Below are positions 44,572 through 53,505 of a stretch of 64,000 bases of DNA, piece by piece (positions within the stretch are counted from its first letter, which is position 1; each line of letters starts with the position of its first letter). Position numbers and translations under genes: made by a program. Source of the DNA: Ruegeria sp. THAF57 (GTDB lineage Bacteria; Pseudomonadota; Alphaproteobacteria; Rhodobacterales; Rhodobacteraceae); contig NZ_CAIWNQ010000001.1 of NCBI RefSeq assembly GCF_903914075.1, forward strand, positions 620,001 to 684,000. The letters are read 5' to 3'. The notes below the pieces were generated by a model that searched no databases, had not been told where the DNA came from, and was given only the letters and a program-made list of their open reading frames with translations.

Positions 44572-45150
44572 ATGGCAAAGCTGTACTTCAATTATTCCAC
44601 AATGAACGCAGGCAAATCGACCGTCCTGTTGCAAGCCTCGCACAACTATCGCGAGCGGGGCATGGACACCTATTTGATGACCGCCGCGTTGGACGGACGT
44701 GCAGGTGTGGGCAAAATTGCATCCCGCATCGGGATTTCGTCGGATGCTGACACGTTCACAGCCCAAGACGATGTTTTTGCAATGATCGAAGGGCGATTGG
44801 CGAAGGGTAAAGTCGCCTGCGTGTTTGTCGACGAAGCCCAATTTCTGACCGAAGATCAAGTTTGGCAACTGGCGCGCGCCGTAGACGACCTGAAAGTACC
44901 AGTGCTTGCTTACGGGCTGCGCGTGGATTTTCAGGGCCGTCTTTTTCCGGGCTCGGCTGCGTTGCTTGCATTGGCTGACGAAATGCGTGAGGTCCGCACC
45001 ATATGCGAATGCGGGCGCAAGGCGACGATGGTGATTCGTCAGGACGAAAACGGAAACACCATCACGGAAGGTGCGCAGGTGCAGATTGGCGGGAACGAAA
45101 CTTACGTCTCGCTATGCCGCAAACACTGGCGTGAGGCTGTGGGCACTTAG
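44572..45150 (+). CDS. tdk: Thymidine kinase, type II
   Basis: 192 residues, normal for the tetrameric type II enzyme. The P-loop is STMNAGKST (9-17), the Walker-B-like lasso motif is FVDEAQF with catalytic Glu88, and a zinc site is suggested by Cys145, Cys147, Cys182 and His185. It phosphorylates thymidine for salvage. The frame is open well upstream, but the family starts exactly at MAKLYFNY, the ATG at 44572. The last four bases overlap the convergent dehydrogenase gene. Confidence 0.93.
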   Translation: MAKLYFNYSTMNAGKSTVLLQASHNYRERGMDTYLMTAALDGRAGVGKIASRIGISSDADTFTAQDDVFAMIEGRLAKGKVACVFVDEAQFLTEDQVWQLARAVDDLKVPVLAYGLRVDFQGRLFPGSAALLALADEMREVRTICECGRKATMVIRQDENGNTITEGAQVQIGGNETYVSLCRKHWREAVGT

Positions 45151-46097
45151 ACCGGGTTTGGCAGAGGGCGCCCGTCGACAAAGGCGGCCACATTGTCCAG
45201 GGCCATATGCCCCATATCGCTGCGCACTTCTTCGGTCGCCGTGCCCAGATGGGGCAACAGTGTCACGTTCTCCATGTCGCGCAGGACTTGCGGGACCGCG
45301 GGCTCAAACTCATAGACATCCAATCCCGCCCCGGCGATCTGGCCGGTGTGGAGCGCGGCAATCAATGCAGATTCGTCCACGACTTCTCCGCGCGCGATAT
45401 TGATCAGAAGAGCCGAAGCGTTCATTGCCTGAAAAATCTGCGCGTCGATCAGGTGGCGGGTTTCCGCACCACCTGGGACCGCCAGGATCAGGAAATCGAC
45501 CTGAGCGCACAGCTCTTTCAAGTCAGGAACATATTCCGCGGGAAAGCCGGTCTCTTTCTTGCTGCGGGATTGATAAAGGATCTGCATTCCAAACCCAAAG
45601 TGGCACCGACGCGCGATGGCCTGACCGATGCGCCCCATGCCAACGATCCCAACACGCTTGCCCGTCACGTGGTGGCCCAGCATCTGCGTCGGATGCCATC
45701 CCTGCCAAGTGCCAGCCCGGACCTGCCGTTCCCCTTCCCCCGCACGCCGGGCTGTCGAAAGCAGTAAGGTCATCGCTATGTCGGCGGTTGCATCGGTGAC
45801 GGCGCCCGGTGTGTTCGTCACGGCAACGCCTGCGGCGCGCGCCGCATCCACGTCGATGTGATTATACCCGACCCCGAAATTTGCCAGCAATTTGCAGCGG
45901 GGGTTAGGCACCTGCGCGAATACCTGTTCCGAAAAAAGGTCACCCAAAGTCGGGACCACCACATCGAAATCAGACAAAGCGCGCAGCATCTCATCCTGCG
46001 TCATCGGTAATGTGTCTTCGCGAAACTCGACATCAAACTCTGCCCGCGCGCGGGCTGTGACTGCTGCTGTCATAGGGCGGGCAACTAGCAGTTTCAT
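45147..46097 (-). CDS. gyaR: 2-hydroxyacid dehydrogenase (glyoxylate/hydroxypyruvate reductase)
   Basis: 316-residue D-isomer-specific NAD(P) dehydrogenase. The Rossmann motif is GIVGMGRIGQAIARR; the catalytic arginine is in NIARGEVVDE and the histidine in PHLGTATEE. The HTH-free length and NFGVGYNHIDV pattern fit the GyaR glyoxylate/hydroxypyruvate reductases. In this organism it would compete with or drain the glyoxylate used by the bhc cycle. The start overlaps the end of csaA by one base, so csaA and proC lie upstream in one operon. Confidence 0.87.
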   Translation of the reverse strand: MKLLVARPMTAAVTARARAEFDVEFREDTLPMTQDEMLRALSDFDVVVPTLGDLFSEQVFAQVPNPRCKLLANFGVGYNHIDVDAARAAGVAVTNTPGAVTDATADIAMTLLLSTARRAGEGERQVRAGTWQGWHPTQMLGHHVTGKRVGIVGMGRIGQAIARRCHFGFGMQILYQSRSKKETGFPAEYVPDLKELCAQVDFLILAVPGGAETRHLIDAQIFQAMNASALLINIARGEVVDESALIAALHTGQIAGAGLDVYEFEPAVPQVLRDMENVTLLPHLGTATEEVRSDMGHMALDNVAAFVDGRPLPNPV

Positions 46098-46435
46098 CAG
46101 TGCATCCGCCCGCCAACAGGAACGTCACCATCAGGGCCGATCAGAACAATCTCGCCACTTTCATCGGGAAGGCCCAACACAAGCACTTCGGACATAAAGC
46201 GGCCGATCTGGCGCGGGGGAAAGTTCACCACAGCCATCACCTGTTTGCCCACCAGCGTGGCCGGGTCGTAATGCGCGGTGATCTGGGCTGACGTCTTACG
46301 CTCACCAATTTCATCGCCAAAGTCGATCCACATCTTGATCGCGGGCTTGCGCGCCTCGGGGTACGGTTCGGCACGAACGACTTTGCCGACGCGGATGTCG
46401 ACCTTGAGGAAATCATCAAAGGAAATCTCACTCAC
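46097..46435 (-). CDS. csaA: tRNA-binding protein, CsaA type
   Basis: 112-residue OB-fold protein of the CsaA/EMAP-II-like tRNA-binding family: FLKVDIRVGKVVRAEPYPEA at the start, then MWIDFGDEIGERKTSAQIT and VNFPPRQIGRFMSEVLVLG. CsaA dimers bind tRNA and have been reported to have chaperone-like effects on secretion. It overlaps proC by eight bases and the dehydrogenase by one, so all three genes are translationally coupled. Confidence 0.9.
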   Translation of the reverse strand: MSEISFDDFLKVDIRVGKVVRAEPYPEARKPAIKMWIDFGDEIGERKTSAQITAHYDPATLVGKQVMAVVNFPPRQIGRFMSEVLVLGLPDESGEIVLIGPDGDVPVGGRMH

Positions 46436-47243
46436 AAGACAGCTCCTTGGATCGGTCGGTGGCGGCTTTCACGGCACGATGCAGCAGATCGGGGAAGCCT
46501 TCTTCTTCGTGCATCAACACCTCAAGCGCGGCCTGAGTCGTACCGTTGGGAGAGGTCACGTTGATCCGCAATTGCGCAGGGTCTTCATCGGCGGCCATCG
46601 CCAACGCACCTGCCCCGGCCACAGTCGACTTGGCCAGTTTCATCGCCAGATCGTGTGGCAAGCCCTGCGTCTGACCCGCAGCGGCCAAGGTTTCGATCAG
46701 GTGAAAGACGTAGGCCGGGCCTGAACCGCTCAGGCCCGTAACCGCATCCATCTGAGATTCGTCGTCCAGTCGGACGGTCTCGCCAATGGCTGACAACAGG
46801 TCTTCGGCCAGTGCGACATCGTCATTCGATGCGACAGAATTCCCGATCAGTGCCGTGATCCCCTGCCGGATCGCTGCGGGCGTGTTTGGCATCGCGCGCA
46901 CGATCGGAGTGCCCTCGCCCAAAACGTCTTCGAAGGTGTTAATCGACGTCCCCACCGCGACCGAAATAAACAGGCTGCTACCGCCGCCCAGCGCTTTGAT
47001 CGCAGGCAGAGCCTCGCCCATAATCTGCGGTTTGACAGCCACCAGCACCACAGCGGGGGCTTCAGGCAGAGGTGTGTTGATGTTAACGCACTGCGCCTTT
47101 AACCAGTCCGATGGATACGGGTCCACAACCCAGACCGATGACGCAGGAAGGCCATGCTCAAACCATCCAGCGAGCATGGCCGATCCCATCTTGCCGCATC
47201 CCAGAAGCACCAGTCCCTGTTCGGTGACGCGTGACATATCCAT
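46428..47243 (-). CDS. proC: Pyrroline-5-carboxylate reductase
   Basis: 271-residue NAD(P)H enzyme that reduces pyrroline-5-carboxylate to proline. Visible are the Rossmann start LVLLGCGKMGSAMLAGW, AVKPQIMGE, RAMPNTPAAIRQG, and the signature GLSGSGPAYVFHLIETLA with NVTSPNGTTQAAL. It is the biosynthetic counterpart of PutA at the other end of the window. It leads the proC-csaA-gyaR operon. Confidence 0.95.
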   Translation of the reverse strand: MDMSRVTEQGLVLLGCGKMGSAMLAGWFEHGLPASSVWVVDPYPSDWLKAQCVNINTPLPEAPAVVLVAVKPQIMGEALPAIKALGGGSSLFISVAVGTSINTFEDVLGEGTPIVRAMPNTPAAIRQGITALIGNSVASNDDVALAEDLLSAIGETVRLDDESQMDAVTGLSGSGPAYVFHLIETLAAAGQTQGLPHDLAMKLAKSTVAGAGALAMAADEDPAQLRINVTSPNGTTQAALEVLMHEEEGFPDLLHRAVKAATDRSKELSCE

Positions 47244-47282
47244 GATTGCCCCTCCCCTTACTTGTCGGTTCGGGGCAAAGCT

Positions 47283-47783
47283 TTACGCGCGCCCGTAGGC
47301 CTCTGCAATGGCGACCTGCATCGCGTCTTCGGGATCGCGGTTGCCCCATGTGACCAACTGGATCGCGGGGTAATACCGCTCAGCGCTCAGGACGGCTGCG
47401 GTGATCATCGTGTCGATTTGCTCGGGGCTGGCCATCTGTCCGCCAGCAAGAACCAGACCGTAACGATAGACCATCAGTTTCTGGTTGGCCCAATAGGTAA
47501 AGGCACCCGCCCAGCACTGATCATTCATCTTGTTTAGCAGTTCGTACAACTCGGACTCTCGCTCGGACGGTGGGTCCATTTCAAACGAACACACCATGCG
47601 CAGGGTTTCGTCATAGTTAGACCAGGCCAGCGTGATTGAGTAGGTACGCCACTGCCCTTCGACAGCCATGGCGATCTGGTCATCCCCGATCCGGTCAAAG
47701 TCCCAGTCGTGGTGTTCAGCCAGGTGTTCAACAATATCTATTGGATGAAGATCTTCTTCGAGAAACTGCTCGGAAAGGGCCAT
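47283..47783 (-). CDS. YbjN domain-containing protein
   Basis: 166 residues with the YbjN fold pattern: DWDFDRIGDDQIAMAVEG, SFEMDPPSERESELYELL and NDQCWAGAFTYWANQKLM, followed by LVLAGGQMASPEQIDTMI. YbjN-like proteins resemble type III secretion chaperones in fold and modulate stress and motility in enterobacteria; the role here is unknown. GAGG precedes the ATG. It is probably cotranscribed with, or just upstream of, proC (39 bases). Confidence 0.83.
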   Translation of the reverse strand: MALSEQFLEEDLHPIDIVEHLAEHHDWDFDRIGDDQIAMAVEGQWRTYSITLAWSNYDETLRMVCSFEMDPPSERESELYELLNKMNDQCWAGAFTYWANQKLMVYRYGLVLAGGQMASPEQIDTMITAAVLSAERYYPAIQLVTWGNRDPEDAMQVAIAEAYGRA

Positions 47784-48093
47784 AATGCCACCTCACTAAT
47801 CTCTAGCATTTTGGGGCTGGCAGCGCCCCAGCGCTAGTTGCCTGCTCTACAAGCCGGGCTTCCCCCGTGGGCCTGTACTAAATATGGTGCGCTGCCAGTA
47901 CCCGTCTGGCAACCCTATTTATTGGGGATAACAGCAATAAGTTGTGGACGAACGGTCACGGCGATCAAAATATTGGCGTCGCGTGCAGCTTTGTCTTGAT
48001 TAAATTCCGCAAGGCGGCAAGATGCACAACACCGCACAATCCCTACCCGGATCGCGCGGCGTTTCTCTTGCATCGAAAATTTGGATTCGGACG
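47784..48093. ncRNA. Gap with a compact structured-RNA candidate (47817-47913)
   Basis: 310 bases between two minus-strand genes with no credible ORF. CTGGCAGCGC (47817-47826) pairs perfectly with GCGCTGCCAG (47889-47898). Inside, TACAAGCC and GGCCTGTA form a second, near-perfect arm pair, and GTTGCC (47837-47842) can pair with GGCAAC (47908-47913) beyond the first stem, giving a pseudoknot or an alternative fold. The strand is undecided. The right-hand part, 47941-48093, shows nothing I can name. Confidence 0.35.
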
Positions 48094-48342
48094 TTACTTG
48101 TCCAGTTTCGCCTCAAGCGCCGCGATGCGTTCTTCCAGCGCGGCATTCTCTTCGCGCGCTTTTTGGGCCATCGCACGAACCGCGTCGAATTCCTCGCGCG
48201 TCACGAAATCCCGATCCGCCAGCCAGCGGTCGATCATCGACTTCATCGCATTTTCGGCTTCTTCCCGCGCGCCCTGTGCCACGCCCATGGCGTTGGTCAT
48301 CAATTGGGATACGTCGTCCAGAATCTTGTTGCGGGTCTGCAT
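48094..48342 (-). CDS. ubiK: Ubiquinone biosynthesis accessory factor UbiK family (BMFP)
   Basis: 82 residues, an all-helical protein ending in a heptad-rich coiled coil (REENAALEERIAALEAKL). The middle segment WLADRDFVTREEFDAVRAMA is characteristic of the YqiC/BMFP family. The protein trimerises, interacts with membranes and assists late ubiquinone synthesis in enterobacteria. It is divergent from lgt. Confidence 0.9.
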   Translation of the reverse strand: MQTRNKILDDVSQLMTNAMGVAQGAREEAENAMKSMIDRWLADRDFVTREEFDAVRAMAQKAREENAALEERIAALEAKLDK

Positions 48343-48439
48343 GGCATTTCTCCGAAATCGCGGTTGATCCCTATATGGGTAAAGTTTGCGTCAGGCTCAA
48401 GGTTGACTTGCCCCATAAAGCACGGGCAATGAGACGCAC

Positions 48440-49327
48440 ATGCAGGCTGTTCTGAATTTCCCCGATCTGTCGCCCGAGCTGTTCTCAATCTCACTCTTCG
48501 GGATGGAGTTCGCGCTGCGCTGGTACGCACTGGCATATATTGCAGGTATTCTGATCGCGTGGCGCTTGGGTGCAATGGCGCTGCGGCGACCTGCACTTTG
48601 GCCAGAATCAACCCCACCCATGAAGCCCGAGCAACTGGAAGACCTGCTCACGTGGATCATTCTCGGCGTCATTCTGGGCGGTCGGCTGGGTTTCGTGCTG
48701 TTTTACCAACCCGCTTATTACTTGGCGAACCCGCAGGACATTCTGAAAGTCTGGCAGGGCGGAATGGCCTTTCACGGCGGACTGCTCGGAGTGGTCGTTG
48801 CCTCTTATCTGTATGCACGCCGCCACAAGGTTCCGGTATTGTCCTTGGCCGACCTTATCGCACACGCAGTTCCGCCGGGGTTGTTGCTGGGGCGGTTGGC
48901 AAACTTTGTTAACGCAGAATTATGGGGACGCCCCAGCGAGTTGCCCTGGGCCTTTATTTTCCCCGGAGCGGCCGCACAGGGTTGCCCCGGCGTACTGGCT
49001 GGCATGTGCGCGCGGCATCCATCGCAACTCTATGAAGCGGCGCTGGAAGGGGTGCTGCTGGGGGCGGTGCTGTTATGGCTGGCCTATCGGCGCGGTGCGT
49101 TCAAGACACCCGGTTTGATTATGGGGGTTTTCATGGCCGGTTACGGTGCCTCGCGATTTATTGTCGAGTTTTTTCGGCAGCCGGACGCACAATTCATCTC
49201 GCCCGGTAATCCGCTGGGGCTGGCGTGGCATATCGGCGGCTATGGACTGACAATGGGTCAGTTGCTGTCGATCCCCATGATCGCACTTGGCTTGTGGTTC
49301 GCGCTGCGTGCGCGATCTGTTCGATGA
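48440..49327 (+). CDS. lgt: Prolipoprotein diacylglyceryl transferase
   Basis: 295-residue polytopic membrane enzyme that transfers diacylglycerol from phosphatidylglycerol to the lipobox cysteine. It has [16 protein letters not shown] at the first helices, the HGGLLG motif and the signature [14 protein letters not shown], with [13 protein letters not shown] further on. It is the first gene of a tightly coupled three-gene operon with midA and pgeF, each overlapping the next by four bases. Confidence 0.95.
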   Translation: MQAVLNFPDLSPELFSISLFGMEFALRWYALAYIAGILIAWRLGAMALRRPALWPESTPPMKPEQLEDLLTWIILGVILGGRLGFVLFYQPAYYLANPQDILKVWQGGMAFHGGLLGVVVASYLYARRHKVPVLSLADLIAHAVPPGLLLGRLANFVNAELWGRPSELPWAFIFPGAAAQGCPGVLAGMCARHPSQLYEAALEGVLLGAVLLWLAYRRGAFKTPGLIMGVFMAGYGASRFIVEFFRQPDAQFISPGNPLGLAWHIGGYGLTMGQLLSIPMIALGLWFALRARSVR

Positions 49328-50391
49328 CTCTGACCGATCACCTACTTGCGCGCATCGCGCAAGACGGCCCGATGAGCGTGGCCGACTACATGACCGAATG
49401 CCTACTGCATCCAACTCAGGGATATTACTCCACCCGCGACCCTCTGGGTGCTCTGGGCGATTTCATCACAGCGCCGGAAATCAGTCAGATGTTTGGCGAA
49501 CTGATCGGTTTGTCGTTGGCGCAAGCCTGGATAGATCAGGGTCACCCCAACCGCTTTGTTCTTGCCGAGCTGGGTCCGGGGCGCGGCACGTTGATGGCCG
49601 ACATTCTGCGCGCAACCCGAAGCATTGAGGGCTTCCACGACGCCGCAGACGTCACCTTGCTGGAGGCTTCCCCTATCCTTCGACAAATTCAGTCGGATAT
49701 CCTGAACGGATACACGCCGCGCTGGATCGAAACCGTTGCCGACCTGCCCGATGCACCGCTGTTTGTGGTCGCGAACGAATTCTTCGACGCCCTCCCCATA
49801 CGTCAATTCCTGCGCGACGGCGATGGATGGCGCGAGCGTCTGGTCGGGCGTGAAGGCGAATCACTGACGTATGGTCTGGGGGCACAGGCATCTCAGGTGG
49901 CACTGATGGATCGGCTGGACGATACACAAGATGGTGATCTCGTCGAACTCTGCCCATCCGCAATTCCAATTATCACCGTTTTGGCTGGCCGGATCGCGAC
50001 GCAAGGCGGAGCCGGGCTGATTGTAGATTATGGCGACTGGCATTCGCTGGGCGATACCTTGCAGGCCGTTCGCAAACATGAGCGGGCAGACCCTTTGCAG
50101 GCACCGGGACAGGCTGATCTGACCGCCCATGTCGATTTCGAGCCGCTGGCCACCGCCACACGCGCCGCCGGATGTGCCCACACGCGCCTGACGCCTCAGG
50201 GGGTATTTCTGGAGCGGCTGGGAATAACTGCGCGCGCGCAGAAGCTTTCTGCGACTCTCGGCGGGGTCGAGCTTGATAAACTGGTTTCCGCACATCGCAG
50301 GTTGACGCATCCGAATGAAATGGGAAACCTGTTCAAAGTACTGGGCCTCTACCCTTCCTATGCCGCCCCCCCTCCGGGACTGGAATCATGA
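49324..50391 (+). CDS. SAM-dependent methyltransferase, MidA/NDUFAF7 family
   Basis: 355 residues, DUF185-type. The family start [21 protein letters not shown] is present in essence, then [18 protein letters not shown] and the SAM site [16 protein letters not shown], with [13 protein letters not shown] later. The mitochondrial homologue methylates an arginine of a complex I subunit; a similar role in NADH dehydrogenase assembly is likely but unproven in bacteria. The ATG at 49324 overlaps the lgt stop. Confidence 0.9.
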   Translation: MTLTDHLLARIAQDGPMSVADYMTECLLHPTQGYYSTRDPLGALGDFITAPEISQMFGELIGLSLAQAWIDQGHPNRFVLAELGPGRGTLMADILRATRSIEGFHDAADVTLLEASPILRQIQSDILNGYTPRWIETVADLPDAPLFVVANEFFDALPIRQFLRDGDGWRERLVGREGESLTYGLGAQASQVALMDRLDDTQDGDLVELCPSAIPIITVLAGRIATQGGAGLIVDYGDWHSLGDTLQAVRKHERADPLQAPGQADLTAHVDFEPLATATRAAGCAHTRLTPQGVFLERLGITARAQKLSATLGGVELDKLVSAHRRLTHPNEMGNLFKVLGLYPSYAAPPPGLES

Positions 50392-51146
50392 CACTGGAAA
50401 TTCTGACTTCGGACATGCTGTCCTCTGTTCGCCACGGGTTCTTCAGCCGTCGCGGAGGCGCGTCTTCCGGCATATTCGCCGGGCTCAACTGTGGATATGG
50501 ATCTTCGGATCAGACCGAGGCCGTAGCGATCAACCGCAATCGGGTTGCGGACGCAATGGAAGTTACGCCCGACGCAATGATTGGGGTTCATCAGGTCCAC
50601 TCTCCAACCGTGCTGTCGGTCGACGGACCGATAAATGGGGAAAAGCCCAAGGCAGATGCGGTGGTGACATCGACGCCCGGTCTGGCGCTCACGATTCTGA
50701 CGGCGGATTGTCAGCCAGTTCTGTTTGCCGACCCCGACGCACAGGTCATCGGCGCAGCCCATGCAGGCTGGAAAGGCGCGCTGGATGGCGTGTTGGAGGC
50801 TACGCTGGACGCCATGGAGGCGTTGGGCGCACGTCGCAAAAACACGATTGCAGTGATCGGACCGACGATTTCGCAGACAGCCTATGAGGTGGGCCCAGAG
50901 TTTCTGGACGATTTCGTCGCAGATTCACCCGACAACCTGCGGTTCTTTGCGAATGGCACGGGCGACAGGCTTCAGTTCGACCTGCCCGCATTTGGTCTTC
51001 ACAGGCTGCGACAGGCGGGAATCGGTCAGGCCGAGTGGACTCGGCACTGCACCTATTCCGATCCGGATAGATTTTATTCCTATCGCAGGGCGACCCACGC
51101 CAAAGAAGCCGACTATGGCCGACTGATTTCAGCAATCAAACTGTAA
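50388..51146 (+). CDS. pgeF: Peptidoglycan editing factor PgeF family protein
   Basis: 252-residue YfiH/DUF152 protein with the conserved metal and thiol site: GVHQVHSPTVL, LTADCQPVLFAD and AAHAGWKGAL. The E. coli member corrects mis-incorporated L-serine in the peptidoglycan stem peptide; older annotations call it a laccase-like polyphenol oxidase. It is last in the lgt-midA-pgeF operon, overlapping midA by four bases, and is followed by a hairpin. Confidence 0.9.
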   Translation: MTLEILTSDMLSSVRHGFFSRRGGASSGIFAGLNCGYGSSDQTEAVAINRNRVADAMEVTPDAMIGVHQVHSPTVLSVDGPINGEKPKADAVVTSTPGLALTILTADCQPVLFADPDAQVIGAAHAGWKGALDGVLEATLDAMEALGARRKNTIAVIGPTISQTAYEVGPEFLDDFVADSPDNLRFFANGTGDRLQFDLPAFGLHRLRQAGIGQAEWTRHCTYSDPDRFYSYRRATHAKEADYGRLISAIKL

Positions 51147-51159
51147 ACCAAGACCGAAT

Positions 51160-51188
51160 TGTGGCGATATCGCCGCTTTTTCGCCACA
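51160..51188 (+). terminator. Hairpin after pgeF
   Basis: TGTGGCGA (51160-51167) pairs with TCGCCACA (51181-51188), with a GGCGATATCGCC palindrome and a T5 run inside the loop, 14 bases after the pgeF stop and followed by ATTCTTT. A terminator by position and shape. Confidence 0.55.
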
Positions 51189-51415
51189 TTCTTTGTGTCT
51201 ACCTGAGTCGGAACAAATTGAGTTTTATTGTCCGCTCTCAGGTGCTTATCTGCCGATGCTCCAGCAGTGCGAGACAGCATGAAGAAAGAGGAGCTGCCAA
51301 CCTTCATTTTGTCCTGAATTGATCCCGGATCAGCCTTATCGGCGCCTCATTATGGCATCACATTGGCTAACCATAGGGAACGGGGTGTCAAACCCCCGAG
51401 GAGCAGGAACACAAA

Positions 51416-51544
51416 ATGAAGATCAAATCTCGCTTTCTCAGCGCCGTTGTTGCGGCGAGCAAAGAGAAGGGGCTGGAGATGCCGTGGAAACACGTTTCCA
51501 GCCGCTCGGTCAGAGTTGCGCGCCGTTTGGCAAAGCAAGGCTGA
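51416..51544 (+). CDS. Small basic protein, 42 residues
   Basis: A short frame with AGGA seven bases before the ATG. The product is basic and reads like the small uncharacterised Rhodobacteraceae proteins that begin MKxKSRFLxxVV and contain a central MPW: here KSRFLSAVVAASKEKGLEMPW. No membrane segment. An out-of-frame continuation with protein-like composition (HAQGAKLPVPRAKKHA) follows the stop, so a one-base frameshift is possible. A short hairpin (CGGGG/CCCCG) lies just before the ribosome site. Confidence 0.5.
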   Translation: MKIKSRFLSAVVAASKEKGLEMPWKHVSSRSVRVARRLAKQG

Positions 51545-51877
51545 TCGACATGCCCAGGGTGCCAAGCTGCCGGTCCCCAGGGCCAAGAAACACGCCGGAG
51601 AGGTGCTCCGGTCCGGTGTGTGGCCTGCCGCAGGTATTCAAAGCGGTCAGGTTCAGGAGCATGTGTGCGCCGGCAATTTCAGCCTGCGTTGGTGTGAGTT
51701 TGTTTGGGGGGTCAAAATGTTGGCCAAAGGTCTGCGGATTATTTTTTCATCGCGTCGTCGAATCGACCGCCGCCTTAGGGTCGCCCTTTCAATCAAAACA
51801 AAAAATAAGACTAATCAGACGGGTCTCTTTCGAGAGGTCACCCCGTCTGAGCGGGTACTAGAAGGGACGGAATAACT
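51545..51877. other. Gap before the Hint-domain gene
   Basis: 333 bases without a convincing gene. It holds a hairpin CCGGAG-N5-CTCCGG (51595-51611), an A-rich stretch near 51797-51810, and a dyad CAGACGGG (51816-51823) facing CCCGTCTG (51842-51849) with an inner CTCT/AGAG stem. The dyad lies 28 bases before the Hint start codon and may be a leader structure or operator. Confidence 0.4.
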
Positions 51878-52660
51878 ATGCCTATTCCACATTCGCTCTC
51901 ACGGGCTGCCAGGAATGCCGTTGATACTTCGGCAATGCTGCAAGACGCCCCAAGGACACCGGACAAACCCAAGGCGCAGCTGCGGCGCTATGAGGTCAGT
52001 TCGTTGCTGCCAAACGGTGACGTTTCGCAGACACGACACATCGCACCGGCTTTGCCGATGTTTGAAGATGCATTCTGCGCATTTACGCGCGGTTCGCTGG
52101 TTGAAACAAAGACGGGTCCCATGGCGATCGAAGACCTGCTGCCCGGTGACACCGTTCTGACGCAGGACGGTTCCTCGCAAACTGTTTTGTGGAAAGGTTC
52201 GGTCACTCTTGTCCCAGGGCGCGAGGACTCGCGCGGGCGCACCCGCCCCTTGACCCGCATCACGGCGGACACGTTTGGGATGCAAAAACCTTTGTCTGGC
52301 GTAATCGCGGGCCCGGCCGCGCGTATCGTCGGGACACCGGCCCATCTGCGCCACCTGCATGGCAACGAAACGATTTTGACACCGGTCCACGAATTTCAGG
52401 ACGGGATGAGTGTTATCGAAACCCTTCCGCCCACTCCGATCGAGCTGTTTCACATCTGCTTAAAACGCCACTCGGTCATCAAGGTTGATGGGCTTCAGTT
52501 CGAAACTTACCACCCGGGGGTCAACGCAGTTCGGATGATCAGTCATTCGCTCCGATCAATCTATCTGAACCTGTTTGCGCATGTCGATTCGCTGAACGAT
52601 TTCGGCCCGCTGTTGATGCCGCGTGCCGGTGACGGAGAAGTAGACGCAATCACAGCGTAA
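51878..52660 (+). CDS. Hint domain-containing protein
   Basis: 260 residues with a Hint (Hedgehog/intein) module from about 64 to 225: AFTRGSLVETKTGPMAIEDL, LLPGDTVLTQDG, then PAHLRHLHGNETIL and the C-terminal strands ending FETYHPGVNAVRM. This is the Hint_2-like group common in Rhodobacteraceae. The residue at the usual nucleophile position, directly before Phe69, is Ala68; the only nearby cysteine is Cys67, one place too early. Self-cleavage is therefore doubtful. No signal peptide. Function unknown. Confidence 0.82.
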   Translation: MPIPHSLSRAARNAVDTSAMLQDAPRTPDKPKAQLRRYEVSSLLPNGDVSQTRHIAPALPMFEDAFCAFTRGSLVETKTGPMAIEDLLPGDTVLTQDGSSQTVLWKGSVTLVPGREDSRGRTRPLTRITADTFGMQKPLSGVIAGPAARIVGTPAHLRHLHGNETILTPVHEFQDGMSVIETLPPTPIELFHICLKRHSVIKVDGLQFETYHPGVNAVRMISHSLRSIYLNLFAHVDSLNDFGPLLMPRAGDGEVDAITA

Positions 52661-52777
52661 ACACAAAAATATTGCTGCAAAGTGGGGGCTTTATGCAGAT
52701 TTTACTAGGTTGGGCACTGTTCTTGCTCGTCACGGCGATTCTACCGCCATGTTGTGCTGCGCATAAACGCGCGCGGT

Positions 52778-53278
52778 TCAAGCCATCCGGCTCATTCGTT
52801 CTTCCAGCACGTCAAAAGGTACACCGGGCTCGTCCTTAGCGCCCCGGATCACAAGCGACGTTTTCACGCTTGCCACGTTTGGAGTGGTCAGAAGTTCACC
52901 TGTGAGAAATTGCTGAAAACTGCTCAGGTCCGGGGCCACGCACTTCAGGATGAAATCGACTTCGCCATTCAGCATGTGACACTCGCGCACCAGAGGCCAG
53001 TCGCGGCAGCGTTCTTCAAAGGCGCTGAGTTCGGATTCGGCCTGGCTTTCCAGCCCGACCATGGCAAAGACCTGAACTTCGAATCCCAACTCGCGCGCGT
53101 TCACCTCAGCATGATACCCGCGGATCAGCCCTGAATCTTCCAGCGTACGCACACGCCTTAGGCAGGGTGGGGCTGAAATTCCCACACGCTTTGCCAGTTC
53201 GACATTGGTCATGCGACCGTCTGCCTGCAATTCCGCCAGAATCTTGCGGTCAATCTCATCCAGCCGTGTCGCGACCAT
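52778..53278 (-). CDS. lrp: Lrp/AsnC-family transcriptional regulator
   Basis: 166 residues, the size of true Lrp. The N-terminal helix-turn-helix reads LDEIDRKILAELQADGRMTN, then VELAKRVGISAPPCLRRVR. A RAM effector domain follows with the GLESQAESEL and GEVDFILKCV strands. It is divergent from trxB, the same neighbourhood as lrp-trxB in E. coli. Two TGCGCA palindromes 21 bases apart lie 45-71 bases upstream and look like autoregulatory sites. Confidence 0.9.
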   Translation of the reverse strand: MVATRLDEIDRKILAELQADGRMTNVELAKRVGISAPPCLRRVRTLEDSGLIRGYHAEVNARELGFEVQVFAMVGLESQAESELSAFEERCRDWPLVRECHMLNGEVDFILKCVAPDLSSFQQFLTGELLTTPNVASVKTSLVIRGAKDEPGVPFDVLEERMSRMA

Positions 53279-53322
53279 TCAATGCTCCTGAATTTTCGGT
53301 TGTTATATCAGCACCCCAAAGA

Positions 53323-53349
53323 TGCGCAATAATCTTTCGCGTATGCGCA
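53323..53349. promoter_or_regulatory. Tandem TGCGCA sites in the lrp-trxB intergenic region
   Basis: ATGCGCAAT occurs at 53322-53330 and 53343-53351; each contains the palindrome TGCGCA (53323-53328, 53344-53349), set 21 bases apart, two helical turns. Lrp-type octamers bind such phased arrays. They lie close to the lrp start, fitting autoregulation. Binding is inferred. Confidence 0.45.
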
Positions 53350-53505
53350 ATTTTCTTTATTTTCAGTGTTCTTTTTTTAGGCGCTTTTCGCTGAACGCAT
53401 AGCGGATGTGTGACAGGTAGGGGCTTTAAGCGCCGCACTGTGGTCGTTATATCCATTCGCCAAGGGGCCAAGCGCCCAAAACAGGCAGATCGAGTTGGGG
53501 GTACC

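Noticed and set aside
52693..52836. Short frame starting MQILLGWALFLLV after the Hint gene
   Set aside because: It has a hydrophobic start, but it runs into the antisense of the Lrp-type gene and lacks a good ribosome site.
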